Shown here: piece by piece, positions 6,682 through 14,484 of the stretch
Layout of the letters: each line of letters opens with the position of its first letter
Position numbering within the stretch: position 1 is the first letter of the stretch
Source: Trueperella sp.
GTDB taxonomy: Bacteria > Actinomycetota > Actinomycetes > Actinomycetales > Actinomycetaceae
Length of the DNA stretch: 14,984 nt
Reading direction: 5' to 3'
Assembly (NCBI GenBank): GCA_012727825.1
Contig: JAAYGH010000202.1
Coordinates: forward strand, 1 to 14,984
The notes under the pieces: generated by a model
Seen by the model: the letters and a program-made list of their open reading frames with translations, nothing else
What the model was told of the DNA's origin: nothing
Database searches by the model: none
Made by a program: the position numbers and the translations under genes

Positions 6682-7932
6682 TTGGGAGCCTCCTACCAGG
6701 GAGGCTCTTTTGTTTCTGCACCGCGCGTTCTTGTTGGGGTGACGGGTGGCATTGCCGCCTATAAGGTTCCTGCCGTCGTACGCGGACTACGCGAAGCGGG
6801 GATTGACGTCGTGGTGGCACCGACCCCCGAATCTCTCAATTTCGTCGGTCAGACGACGTGGGAAGCCATTTCTGGCAATCCTGTTCATGTCTTGACTCCT
6901 GAGGGAGCAGATGCGGTTGTCCACGTACGCACCGGGCAAGAAGCTGATCTCGTACTGATCGCTCCGGCCACTGCTAACACGATGGCGAAGATTACAGTCG
7001 GAATGGCGGACAACCTGCTAACGGCTTCGGTCCTCGTTGCGACCGCTCCGGTCATGATGGCACCCGCGATGCATACAGAAATGTGGAATAACGCCGCGAC
7101 TCAGGCAAATATTAAGACCTTGAGCGAGCGCGGTATCGAATTTATCGGCCCCGAATCAGGCCGTTTGACCGGGCAGGATTCCGGTGTGGGACGCATGAGC
7201 GAGCCTGAGATGATCGTCAAGGCCGTGCTCAACCGCCTCCGCGGCGGTACCGAGGGCTTTGGCGACCTTGCGGGCACATCTATTGCCATCAGCGCAGGTG
7301 GCACACGCGAACCAATCGATCCCGTCCGTTTCATTGCAAATAGGTCAACAGGTCGCATGGGCGTTGCACTCGCAAACGAAGCTGCTGGCCGAGGGGCCGA
7401 TGTGTACCTCGCGTCCGCGAATATCGACACGTCTATCCTCACAGATCTCGATGTGGCCGTTCAGGTGATACCCGTCGGATCCGCGCTCGAGCTCCAAAGC
7501 ATCATGAAGAGCCTGGCAGAAAAGACGGACGTGATCATCATGAGCGCTGCTGTCTCCGACTTTCGTGTTGCGGCCGGTTCCGAGACGAAAATTAAACGCG
7601 ACGGCGATCTGCACCTCACCCTCGTGGAAAACCCCGATATCTTGGCCGGTCTCGCGCGCGATAAACGTGAGGGCCAAACTATTGTGGGATTCGCTGCCGA
7701 GACCGGCGACGATAAAGCGGACTACCTTGAGTACGGTCGTCAAAAGGCGCGCCGTAAGGGCGCTGACATACTCGTGATCAATCAGGTGGGTACAGGCGCA
7801 GGTTTCGGAGATGTCGACACCGCGGTGACGATCGTTGATCGCGATGGCGAGACGATCGCCGAGGCCACCGGGTCGAAGTACGAAGCCGCTGGTGCAATTT
7901 TAGATTCAATTAAAAACTACAGGACGAACTAA
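6682..7932 (+). CDS. coaBC: Bifunctional phosphopantothenoylcysteine decarboxylase / phosphopantothenate-cysteine ligase
   Basis: Carries out two steps of coenzyme A synthesis: CTP-dependent joining of 4'-phosphopantothenate to cysteine (CoaB), then FMN-dependent decarboxylation (CoaC). CoaC half (about 1-190): VGVTGGIAAYK, VVHVRTGQEAD with the catalytic-type histidine, APATANTMAKI, and APAMHTEMW (His where E. coli has Asn, normal in actinobacteria). CoaB half: ISAGGTREPIDPVRFI, NRSTGRMG, AAVSDF, KIKRDG, and a K-G-A-D-x-x-x-x-N segment in KGADILVINQVG. The start is a problem: no ATG or GTG lies in frame before the first strand. TTG 6682, 4 bases after the rpoZ stop, is the only nearby usual codon and gives 416 aa. 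GTT 6712 would follow an AGGGAGG tract (6698-6704) but is non-standard. The whole start region lies in the rpoZ terminator. The stop abuts metK. Confidence 0.93.
   Translation: MGASYQGGSFVSAPRVLVGVTGGIAAYKVPAVVRGLREAGIDVVVAPTPESLNFVGQTTWEAISGNPVHVLTPEGADAVVHVRTGQEADLVLIAPATANTMAKITVGMADNLLTASVLVATAPVMMAPAMHTEMWNNAATQANIKTLSERGIEFIGPESGRLTGQDSGVGRMSEPEMIVKAVLNRLRGGTEGFGDLAGTSIAISAGGTREPIDPVRFIANRSTGRMGVALANEAAGRGADVYLASANIDTSILTDLDVAVQVIPVGSALELQSIMKSLAEKTDVIIMSAAVSDFRVAAGSETKIKRDGDLHLTLVENPDILAGLARDKREGQTIVGFAAETGDDKADYLEYGRQKARRKGADILVINQVGTGAGFGDVDTAVTIVDRDGETIAEATGSKYEAAGAILDSIKNYRTN
6686..6715 (+). terminator. Intrinsic terminator after rpoZ, inside the coaBC start region
   Basis: A perfect 8-bp stem (GAGCCTCC at 6686-6693, GGAGGCTC at 6700-6707), a 6-base loop and a TTTTGTTT tail. 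It lies 8 bases after the rpoZ stop and inside the coaBC reading frame, so it could act as an attenuator for coaBC-metK. Confidence 0.75.
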
Positions 7933-9120
7933 GTGACTCTTCAACCTTTTACCTCGGAATCTGTGACCGAGGGACACCCCGATAAAGTATGCGACCGCAT
8001 TTCTGACGCAATCCTCGACGCGATGCTCGAGCAGGATCCGCAGGCACGCGTGGCAATCGAAACTCTCGTTACCACGGGCCTCGTGCTCGTGGCAGGTGAG
8101 GTAACGACCAGCGCGTATGTGGAGATTCCTGAAATCATTCGCCAGGCTGTAAAGGACATTGGCTACACGTCGTCGGAGATTGGCTTTGATGCCGATTCCT
8201 GTGGGGTGATGGTATCGATCGGCCAGCAGTCTCCAGATATTGCCGGCGGTGTGAATGAATCGTACGAGGCACGCACTGACGGCGAGATTGATCCGTACGA
8301 CCTTCAAGGTGCTGGCGATCAGGGACTCATGTTTGGATATGCCACCAACGAGACTCCCGCTCTCATGCCACTGCCGATTCACTTATCCCATCGGCTCGCG
8401 GAGCGCCTCACACAGGCTCGCAAGCGGGGCACCGTCCCCGGTTTGCGCCCGGATGGCAAGACTCAGGTGACGGTCGACTACGACGAGTTCGGTCCGGCAG
8501 CAATCAATACTGTCGTCGTGTCCACACAACACGACGACGACGTCTCTCAGGAATGGTTAGATCGCGCGATTCGTGAGCACGTCATTGATCCGGTGTTAGC
8601 CGAGGAGACTGATCTCGATACGTCCAACATGACGGTCTATGTCAATCCCTCCGGACGCTTCGTCCTGGGCGGTCCACAAGCGGACGCCGGTGTAACTGGA
8701 CGAAAAATCATCGTGGACACCTACGGTGGTATGGCCCGCCACGGTGGCGGAGCATTTTCAGGTAAAGATCCCTCAAAGGTAGACCGATCAGCCACGTACG
8801 CTGCGCGGTGGGTGGCGAAGAACGTCGTCGCGGCTGGTCTTGCAGATCGATGCGAGGTGCAACTGGCTTACGCTATCGGAAAGGCTCAGCCTGTGTCGGT
8901 GCGCCTCGATACGTTCGGAACTGAAAAGTACGATCTTGCCTCGATTGAAAAGGCTGTGGATAAGGTTTTCGACCTTCGCCCGGCAGCAATCATTGCGGAT
9001 CTCGACTTACTCCGCCCAATTTACGCTCAGACCTCTGCGTACGGACACTTTGGCCGATCGCTCGAAGACTTCACGTGGGAGAAAACAAGCAAGGTTGAGG
9101 AGCTGCGAGCAGCGCTCTAA
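7933..9120 (+). CDS. metK: S-adenosylmethionine synthetase
   Basis: Makes S-adenosylmethionine from methionine and ATP in the cytoplasm. The 395 residues match the usual length. Landmarks: [20 protein letters not shown] (7-26, with the GHPDK ATP-binding His15 and Asp17), [17 protein letters not shown] (about 126-142), and the glycine-rich [17 protein letters not shown] (about 271-287) that contacts triphosphate. The start is GTG 7933, directly after the coaBC stop with no spacer; AGGA at 7921-7924 inside coaBC is the likely ribosome site. The coaBC-metK-priA order is standard for actinobacteria, and a shared transcript is likely. No SAM riboswitch is seen. Confidence 0.97.
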   Translation: MTLQPFTSESVTEGHPDKVCDRISDAILDAMLEQDPQARVAIETLVTTGLVLVAGEVTTSAYVEIPEIIRQAVKDIGYTSSEIGFDADSCGVMVSIGQQSPDIAGGVNESYEARTDGEIDPYDLQGAGDQGLMFGYATNETPALMPLPIHLSHRLAERLTQARKRGTVPGLRPDGKTQVTVDYDEFGPAAINTVVVSTQHDDDVSQEWLDRAIREHVIDPVLAEETDLDTSNMTVYVNPSGRFVLGGPQADAGVTGRKIIVDTYGGMARHGGGAFSGKDPSKVDRSATYAARWVAKNVVAAGLADRCEVQLAYAIGKAQPVSVRLDTFGTEKYDLASIEKAVDKVFDLRPAAIIADLDLLRPIYAQTSAYGHFGRSLEDFTWEKTSKVEELRAAL

Positions 9121-9150
9121 AGTGTCGGACACTCGTGATTGAATACAGTT

Positions 9151-11226
9151 ATGAGTGAAAGCGACGGTCTGTTCGACCTCCCAGACTACGGATTTCAGGA
9201 AGAGCTGCTCTCCCTGAGTCCCGTCGCGCGCGATATTGATTCAGATGTTGCTCTGCCCGTTGCTCGGGTGCTTCCGGACATGCCTCAGCCACATATGGAC
9301 AGGCTGTTTGACTACGAGATCCCTGCCAAAATGGCGCACCTGGAAGTCGGTGCGAGGGTCGTGGTTGAAATTGGTTCGCGCAGGGTGGACGGCTTCGTGG
9401 TCGAGCGCGCACAAACCACGAACTATCCCAAACTACGGCCACTTCGCAGAGTCGTATCTTCTATCGGTGTTCTTACTCCCGAGGTGCTAGAGCTGTGCCG
9501 CGCCGTCGCTAAGCGTCAGGCAAGTCCTGTATCCTCCGCGATACGGCTGGCAGTTCCACAACGGCATGCGCGGGCAGAGAAGGAATTTCTCGAACTGCCG
9601 GGACCCTCCTTTGGGGAGGTTGTCCGCCACAGCGGGATGCAGTGGGATCGCTATATTGGCGGGGCAGAATTCACAGCTGAAATTCGCGCGGGCCACAGGC
9701 CCAGCGGTGTCGTCCAACTGCGGGCGCGCGATCGTGCTCAGCATCTTCTTCCATTTTTGCTGTCAGAGATTCGTCAAACGGACCAGGGTGCAATCATTGT
9801 TGTTCCCACGCCGGTGATGGCACGGCAACTTGCAGCCACGCTCAGCGAGCAGGTGGGGGAGTACGTGGCACTTATGGTCTCAGAGGACGACCACCCGACC
9901 CGCTATCAAACGTTCTTAGGCGTCCTGTCAGGGCGTACTCGGATCGTTGTAGGCACTCGCTCGGCTGTGTGGGCCCCGGTTAAGAATTTGGGACTCGTGG
10001 CGATCATCGATGATCATCACTCCGCCTTTTCCGAGCCGCGCAGCCCATATATTCATGCTCGTGAGGTACTGGCGATCCGGGCAGATCAAAGCGGATGCTC
10101 CTTTGTAGCGTTTAATTATGGCCCCTCGGCCGAATTGGGGCACCTGGTGCAGCGGGGCAAAGCGCGCTGGATTACCCCGGCAACGAGTGAACACCGCGAT
10201 GGGGTTGCGCAGATCCTATCGGCCAACGATTTCCGGATTGAGGGTGTGGACCTCGCGCGGATGCCGTCATCAGTTTTTAGGGTCGCGAGCGCGGGTCTTG
10301 AGCGCGGACCCGTGCTGTTTATCGTTCCGCGAGCGGGATATATTCCGCTTCTGGCCTGTCAAAACTGCCGAGAGATTGCCGAATGCCCGGAGTGTTCAGG
10401 CGGCCTAGCGATTCCTCAGCCTCATTCACCCCCTGTGTGTACGCGATGTTCCGTGACCGTGCGAGACTTTAGGTGCCCACATTGCCGAGGCACACAAATT
10501 CGAGCGGTTCGCATCGGGTCCCAGCGCACAGCTCAGGAAATTGGACGTGCGTTTAAAGGCGAATCCATTCATGTTGCCGGAGTGGGCGAGCAACGCTCTA
10601 CCTTGGATGGTTCGCGGAGAATCGTGGTGTCGACGCCCGGTGTAGCACCCATCGTCGAGGGCGGGTATACCGCCGGTGTAGTTCTCGACGCCGGCTACAT
10701 GTTGCGTTCGTCGCGGCTGGAATCAGAGGTGCATTTCCTGCGGACGATCGCTCACACGGCAGCGCACATTCGCGCACGATCGGTGGGCGGAACGTTGCTT
10801 GTTGTTGGCGATGTGTCCAATGAGCTCATCTCCGTTCTTCACACGTGGGATATGGCTGGTTGGACGGACAGCCTCCTGGATGAACGGGCCATTATCGGGC
10901 TTCCCCCGACCTCGGTATGGGTGGAACTTAAAGGGCCTGAAAACTCGCTTCGCGAGTACCTTGGCATGTTGCGTTCCGTCGCACACGAACGGGGATATGA
11001 CACGGGTAGTGATGTTGATGCCCTGTTTGCCGGTGGCGCACAGGACGTCATCCCCGGCATGGCGGTACTCGGACCAAATCCGGCAGGCGATGAGGTGGTC
11101 GCCTATTTACGGTATGCCGAATCCGAGAGAGCCGAGAAGACCGATGTTGTATACGCCGCCCACCGCACGGCCTCAGCGCATCGAATGGCTGTCGGCCTGC
11201 GGATCGTGGTGGATCCCCAACTTTAG
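9151..11226 (+). CDS. priA: PriA-like primosomal protein N', helicase motifs degenerate
   Basis: PriA restarts replication at stalled forks. The 691 residues keep the N-terminal DNA-binding region (PQPHMDRLFDYEIP, GARVVVEIGSRRVDGFVV), the 'GRTRIVVGTRSAVWAP' stretch, eight zinc-type cysteines in C-x2-C pairs (about 402-445) and a C-terminal PriA domain. The helicase signatures are gone: no GxGKT Walker A (the place reads VVQLRARDRAQHL), the D-E-x-H box reads IIDDHHS, and S-A-T-P-S reads FNYGPS. This is the known actinobacterial form, probably a DNA-binding scaffold rather than a motor. An N-terminal tail of about 38 residues precedes the conserved part. ATG 9151 is chosen over TTG 9139; neither has a clear Shine-Dalgarno site, so a later start such as an in-frame GTG near the conserved VLPDMPQ cannot be excluded. 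Confidence 0.9.
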   Translation: MSESDGLFDLPDYGFQEELLSLSPVARDIDSDVALPVARVLPDMPQPHMDRLFDYEIPAKMAHLEVGARVVVEIGSRRVDGFVVERAQTTNYPKLRPLRRVVSSIGVLTPEVLELCRAVAKRQASPVSSAIRLAVPQRHARAEKEFLELPGPSFGEVVRHSGMQWDRYIGGAEFTAEIRAGHRPSGVVQLRARDRAQHLLPFLLSEIRQTDQGAIIVVPTPVMARQLAATLSEQVGEYVALMVSEDDHPTRYQTFLGVLSGRTRIVVGTRSAVWAPVKNLGLVAIIDDHHSAFSEPRSPYIHAREVLAIRADQSGCSFVAFNYGPSAELGHLVQRGKARWITPATSEHRDGVAQILSANDFRIEGVDLARMPSSVFRVASAGLERGPVLFIVPRAGYIPLLACQNCREIAECPECSGGLAIPQPHSPPVCTRCSVTVRDFRCPHCRGTQIRAVRIGSQRTAQEIGRAFKGESIHVAGVGEQRSTLDGSRRIVVSTPGVAPIVEGGYTAGVVLDAGYMLRSSRLESEVHFLRTIAHTAAHIRARSVGGTLLVVGDVSNELISVLHTWDMAGWTDSLLDERAIIGLPPTSVWVELKGPENSLREYLGMLRSVAHERGYDTGSDVDALFAGGAQDVIPGMAVLGPNPAGDEVVAYLRYAESERAEKTDVVYAAHRTASAHRMAVGLRIVVDPQL

Positions 11227-11253
11227 GAATCGGCGTGGGGACGCGCCACCTTA

Positions 11254-11259
11254 TAGGAT
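11254..11259 (+). promoter_or_regulatory. Candidate -10 element for leaderless fmt
   Basis: TAGGAT ends exactly 6 bases before the GTG start at 11266, so transcription would begin at or within a base of the start codon. No good Shine-Dalgarno site is present, which fits leaderless translation, common in actinobacteria. The -35 is weak. Confidence 0.5.
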
Positions 11260-11265
11260 GAACCC

Positions 11266-12195
11266 GTGCGTATTATATTTGCTGGAACCCCTGATACTGC
11301 AGTCCCGTCGCTCGACGCCTTAGTGAACGAGCACGAGGTCCTCGCCGTGCTCACCCGTGCGCCCGCCCCAGTAGGGCGCAAGCGAGTGTTGACGAAGTCG
11401 GCTGTTCACAAGCGTGCCGAGGAGCTGAGTCTGACCGTCCTCACACCGGCGACGCTCCGTGATGCGGAGGTGCAACGAGAGATCGCCTCCTACAAACCAG
11501 ATGCCGTAGCTGTGGTTGCCTACGGTATGCTCGTCCCTCCCGAGCTGTTGAACGTTCCCACACACGGATGGATCAATTTACACTTTTCGATGTTGCCCAA
11601 ATGGCGTGGTGCCGCACCGGTTCAGTACGCCATTGCGGCCGGTGATCGCGTGACTGGCACCGCCGTTTTTCAGATCGACACAGGTTTGGATACTGGTCCG
11701 GTCTTTGACGTCGTGGAACATGAGATTGCGCCCTCAGATACAGCGGGAAGTCTCTTGGGTGAGCTGTCCCTCAGCGGTGCGCGCCAGCTTTCGGATGTCC
11801 TTTCGCGGATCGAACGAGGGGAAGCCGACGCTCAACCCCAGAAGGGGGAGCCGACGTTCGCTCCGCGTTTGTCCGCATCAGATGCTCGCATTGTGTGGGC
11901 ACAGTCTGCTGATGCCATTAGCGCGCAAACTCGCGGTTGGTGGCCAGCTCCTGGAGCATGGACAGAACGTGGCACGACGCGTGTCAAGCTCGGGCCCGTC
12001 ACGGTGACGGACGTTGTGGGCCTTGAGCCAGGTCAGATTCAGGCTGGTCAAAATGTGCTTGTTGGTACGGCCACCACGGCGGTTGAACTCCATCGGGTCG
12101 GTCCCGCTGGCAAGGCGTGGATGGACGCCACGGACTGGGCCCGTGGTCTACATTCCGATGATCTGTCGTTTAACGTGGGAGGCAACAATGAGTGA
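11266..12195 (+). CDS. fmt: Methionyl-tRNA formyltransferase
   Basis: Formylates initiator Met-tRNA with 10-formyltetrahydrofolate. The 309 residues match the family length: N-terminal Rossmann-like strand MRIIFAGTPDTAVPSL, catalytic segment INLHFSMLPKWRGAAP (about 103-118, with the Asn and His of the active site; the family usually has S-L-L-P), Asp in DTGLDTGPV (about 142), and a C-terminal OB-type domain that grips tRNA. The start is GTG 11266 because the conserved first strand begins there and a -10 hexamer sits 6 bases upstream. Its last 8 bases overlap the start of rsmB, so the two are probably co-translated. Confidence 0.96.
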   Translation: MRIIFAGTPDTAVPSLDALVNEHEVLAVLTRAPAPVGRKRVLTKSAVHKRAEELSLTVLTPATLRDAEVQREIASYKPDAVAVVAYGMLVPPELLNVPTHGWINLHFSMLPKWRGAAPVQYAIAAGDRVTGTAVFQIDTGLDTGPVFDVVEHEIAPSDTAGSLLGELSLSGARQLSDVLSRIERGEADAQPQKGEPTFAPRLSASDARIVWAQSADAISAQTRGWWPAPGAWTERGTTRVKLGPVTVTDVVGLEPGQIQAGQNVLVGTATTAVELHRVGPAGKAWMDATDWARGLHSDDLSFNVGGNNE

Positions 12196-13594
12196 TCGAC
12201 CGGGTAACTGGCGCCCGGGCAGGCAATCATCAGATCCTGCCCGCACCGTCGTCTTCGAGGTTCTCATGGACGTGGAGGTGAACGGTGCATATGCAAACAT
12301 TGTGCTCCCGCGGGCAATTCGTTCTGCGCGACTGAATCGGCAAGACGCCGCTTATGCCACAAATCTTGCCTACAGCACCCTTCGTATGCAGGGCAGGTGG
12401 GACGCGATTCTCACCCATTGCATGAACCGTTCTGACATCGATCCTGACGTGCGTGTCTTGCTTCGGATGGGAACGCATCAGCTCCTGGAATTTCGCACCC
12501 CGCCGCACGCCGCCATCAACGAGACCGTTATGCTCGCACGCAACGAAGTGGGCACCGGCGCATCCGGCTTTATTAATGCGGTCCTGCGCCGCGTGTCCGA
12601 GCGCACTCCAAAGGAATGGCAGGAGCAACTTAAGAAGGACCACGGAAAGGTCAATACTGTTGGATTTTTATCCGACTGGTTCTCGCATCCGCGCTGGATT
12701 GTTCGCGCGCTGTCGGAGTCTTTACGCGCCCACGGACGTACACACAAGGATCTCGTCTCAGTTCTACGCGCCCACAACGAGCCCGCCATGGTCGCGCTGG
12801 TTGCCCGCGACATTCCCGTCGAGGAACTGCGAGCTGATATTGACAGGGGGCACATGATTTCCGAACCGGGCCACCTCGTGGATTCAGCTGTTCTCCTCGA
12901 GGGTGGCGATCCCGGCCGCGTATTTGCTGTCAAGGATGGATATGCGGGCATTCAAGATGAAGGCTCTCAGCTTGTGGCACGTGCATTTGCCTCCGCGCCG
13001 ATAGAAGGCCCAGACGAGGCCTGGCTCGATATGTGTTCGGGACCAGGCGGAAAGACCGCCACGCTTGCCGCGCTCAATCCCACCGCCACGATCTTTGCCA
13101 ATGAGGTACACCAGCATCGCCTCGACCTCGTTGCGAATGCTATCGGTCCGTGGTCAGACAGGATTAATCTGCGTCTGGGCGACGGCCGAGAGATCGGGCC
13201 CGAGGAACCGGGCCGTTACGACCGCGTACTCATTGACGCGCCCTGTACCGGAATTGGCGCGCTCCGACGTCGGCCGGAAGCTCGCTGGAACAAGGAAGCG
13301 TCGGACGCTTTCGACCTTGTCAAACTTCAACTCTCGCTTCTCGAATCGGGTTGGGAAGCGCTCCGTAGCGGGGGAGTATTGGGCTATTCCACGTGCTCAC
13401 CCCACCTTGCCGAAACCACGGCGGTCATGGAGACCTTCCTTGCGGGCCGAGAGGACGCCGTCGTGCTCAACGCAAACGAGATCGCAACGCAAGAAGCCGT
13501 ACTCGATATTCGGGGCGGCGGAAACTACCTGCAGTTATGGCCGGATCAGCACAAGTCGGATTCAATGTTCTTGGCGTTAATCAAGAAACGATAG
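12188..13594 (+). CDS. rsmB: 16S rRNA (cytosine-967-C5)-methyltransferase RsmB
   Basis: Methylates C967 (E. coli numbering) of 16S rRNA using S-adenosylmethionine. The 468 residues contain an N-terminal NusB-like RNA-binding domain (about 15-145; YATNLAYSTLRMQGRW, LRMGTHQLLEF, HAAINETVMLA), then the Rossmann methyltransferase: SAM loop DMCSGPGGKT (about 281-290), motif IV DAPCTGIGALRRRPEARW (Cys about 353) and motif VI GYSTCSPHLAET with the second catalytic cysteine (about 402). The frame is open further upstream inside fmt, but GGGAGG (12177-12182) lies 5 bases before ATG 12188, which fixes the start and gives an 8-base overlap with fmt. The TAG stop doubles as the beginning of the rpe -10 candidate. 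Confidence 0.95.
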   Translation: MSDRPGNWRPGRQSSDPARTVVFEVLMDVEVNGAYANIVLPRAIRSARLNRQDAAYATNLAYSTLRMQGRWDAILTHCMNRSDIDPDVRVLLRMGTHQLLEFRTPPHAAINETVMLARNEVGTGASGFINAVLRRVSERTPKEWQEQLKKDHGKVNTVGFLSDWFSHPRWIVRALSESLRAHGRTHKDLVSVLRAHNEPAMVALVARDIPVEELRADIDRGHMISEPGHLVDSAVLLEGGDPGRVFAVKDGYAGIQDEGSQLVARAFASAPIEGPDEAWLDMCSGPGGKTATLAALNPTATIFANEVHQHRLDLVANAIGPWSDRINLRLGDGREIGPEEPGRYDRVLIDAPCTGIGALRRRPEARWNKEASDAFDLVKLQLSLLESGWEALRSGGVLGYSTCSPHLAETTAVMETFLAGREDAVVLNANEIATQEAVLDIRGGGNYLQLWPDQHKSDSMFLALIKKR

Positions 13595-13597
13595 ACT
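13592..13597 (+). promoter_or_regulatory. Candidate -10 element for leaderless rpe
   Basis: TAGACT overlaps the rsmB stop codon and ends 6 bases before the rpe ATG, the same spacing as at fmt. There is no Shine-Dalgarno site before rpe, which fits a leaderless mRNA. The -35 region is weak. Confidence 0.5.
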
Positions 13598-13603
13598 GGT
13601 TAT

Positions 13604-14260
13604 ATGAGAATTAACCCATCCATTTTGAACTCCGATTTTTCCGATCTCAAAGGTGAGCTCCACAAAATCCGCAACGCAGATTGGGCGCACGTGGACGTCA
13701 TGGATAATCATTTCGTGCCGAACCTTACGCTCGGAGTCCCGATCGTTGAAGCAATCGTGGGAGCCAGTGAGATCCCGATCGATACGCACCTCATGATCGA
13801 GGATCCGGACCGGTGGGCTCCGGAGTATGCCGAGGCCGGCGCGAAGTCAGTGACATTCCACGCAGAGGCGGCCGCAGCGCCGTTGCGCCTCGCCCGGGAG
13901 CTACGTGCCATGGGTGTGCGAGCAGGCCTCGGGTTGAAGCCAGCCACACCGATCGAGCCATATCTGGATATTCTGGATGAGTTTGACATGATCCTCATCA
14001 TGACTGTCGAGCCGGGATTTGGTGGTCAGTCGTTTATCCACTCAATGATGCCCAAGGTCCAGCGAACGCGCGAGGCCATCGACAAGCATGGATTGGACGT
14101 GTGGATTCAAGTCGACGGCGGTGTCTCACGCGACACGATTGAGATCGCGGCCGAGGCTGGTGCCGACACCTTTGTGGCCGGCTCTGCGGTCTACAAGGCC
14201 GAGGATGCCTACGCGGAAGTTGACTACTTGCGGTCGCTGGTCACTGCGCATTCACACTAA
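13604..14260 (+). CDS. rpe: Ribulose-phosphate 3-epimerase
   Basis: Interconverts ribulose 5-phosphate and xylulose 5-phosphate in the pentose phosphate pathway. The 218 residues form a TIM barrel of normal length: [13 protein letters not shown] (2-14), metal-binding [18 protein letters not shown] (His and Asp), second-histidine strand [13 protein letters not shown], the [13 protein letters not shown] loop and the [10 protein letters not shown] strand with the catalytic-type aspartate, ending in the phosphate-binding VAGSAVYKA. The start is ATG 13604 at the family's usual N-terminus. Only 9 bases separate it from rsmB. In several actinobacteria rib biosynthesis genes follow rpe; here an FMN riboswitch and a permease gene follow. 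Confidence 0.97.
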   Translation: MRINPSILNSDFSDLKGELHKIRNADWAHVDVMDNHFVPNLTLGVPIVEAIVGASEIPIDTHLMIEDPDRWAPEYAEAGAKSVTFHAEAAAAPLRLARELRAMGVRAGLGLKPATPIEPYLDILDEFDMILIMTVEPGFGGQSFIHSMMPKVQRTREAIDKHGLDVWIQVDGGVSRDTIEIAAEAGADTFVAGSAVYKAEDAYAEVDYLRSLVTAHSH

Positions 14261-14280
14261 TCGACATTTCTGCATATACT
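14251..14280 (+). promoter_or_regulatory. Promoter of the FMN-riboswitch transcript
   Basis: TTCACA (14251-14256, five of six consensus -35 bases) and TATACT (14275-14280, a strong -10) are 18 bases apart. Transcription would start near 14287, just before the riboswitch P1 stem at 14290. The -35 lies in the last codons of rpe. Confidence 0.65.
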
Positions 14281-14289
14281 GGCAGCACA

Positions 14290-14403
14290 TGCTTCGGGGT
14301 CAGTGAAAATCTGAACCGGCGGTAACAGTCCGCGACCCGGCCTTCGGCCGGCTGATGAGGTGGAATTCCTTAACCGACGGTTAAAGTCCGGATGGGAGAA
14401 GCA
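14290..14403 (+). ncRNA. FMN riboswitch (RFN element)
   Basis: The aptamer senses flavin mononucleotide and normally turns off riboflavin synthesis or uptake genes. P1 is closed by TGCTTC (14290-14295) with GAAGCA (14398-14403). Inside are the conserved blocks ACCGGCGGTAACAGTCCGCG (14315-14334), a variable hairpin CCGGCC-TTC-GGCCGG (14337-14351), GTGGAATTCC, AACCGACGGT and AAGTCCGGATGGGAGAAGCA (14384-14403). All the RFN landmarks are in order, so the assignment is firm. Confidence 0.96.
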
Positions 14404-14484
14404 GGATGGATGGCCGCGCGCCATCCTTAGAGACGCAGGCTTTGTGCCTGCGGGTCCGAACCCCGACGCTTGGGGAAAGGACGC
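14404..14484 (+). promoter_or_regulatory. Riboswitch expression platform, probably controlling translation
   Basis: Two strong hairpins follow the aptamer: 14408-14414 with 14420-14426 (7 bp) and 14434-14440 with 14446-14452 (7 bp). Neither has a U-tract, so control of transcription is unlikely. Close to the start, GGGT (14452-14455) can pair with ACCC (14460-14463), or CCCC (14461-14464) with GGGG (14472-14475); these exclude each other and the second touches the GGAAAGG ribosome site (14474-14480). This suggests FMN-dependent masking of the start; the switching model is inference. Confidence 0.55.

Noticed and set aside
9144..9149. TACAGT as a leaderless -10 for priA
   Set aside because: It ends only one base before ATG 9151, so transcription would start inside the gene; a later start codon would be needed and is not supported.
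12014..12187. GTG start that extends RsmB by 58 residues into fmt
   Set aside because: The extension is fmt read in another frame; a strong ribosome site precedes ATG 12188.
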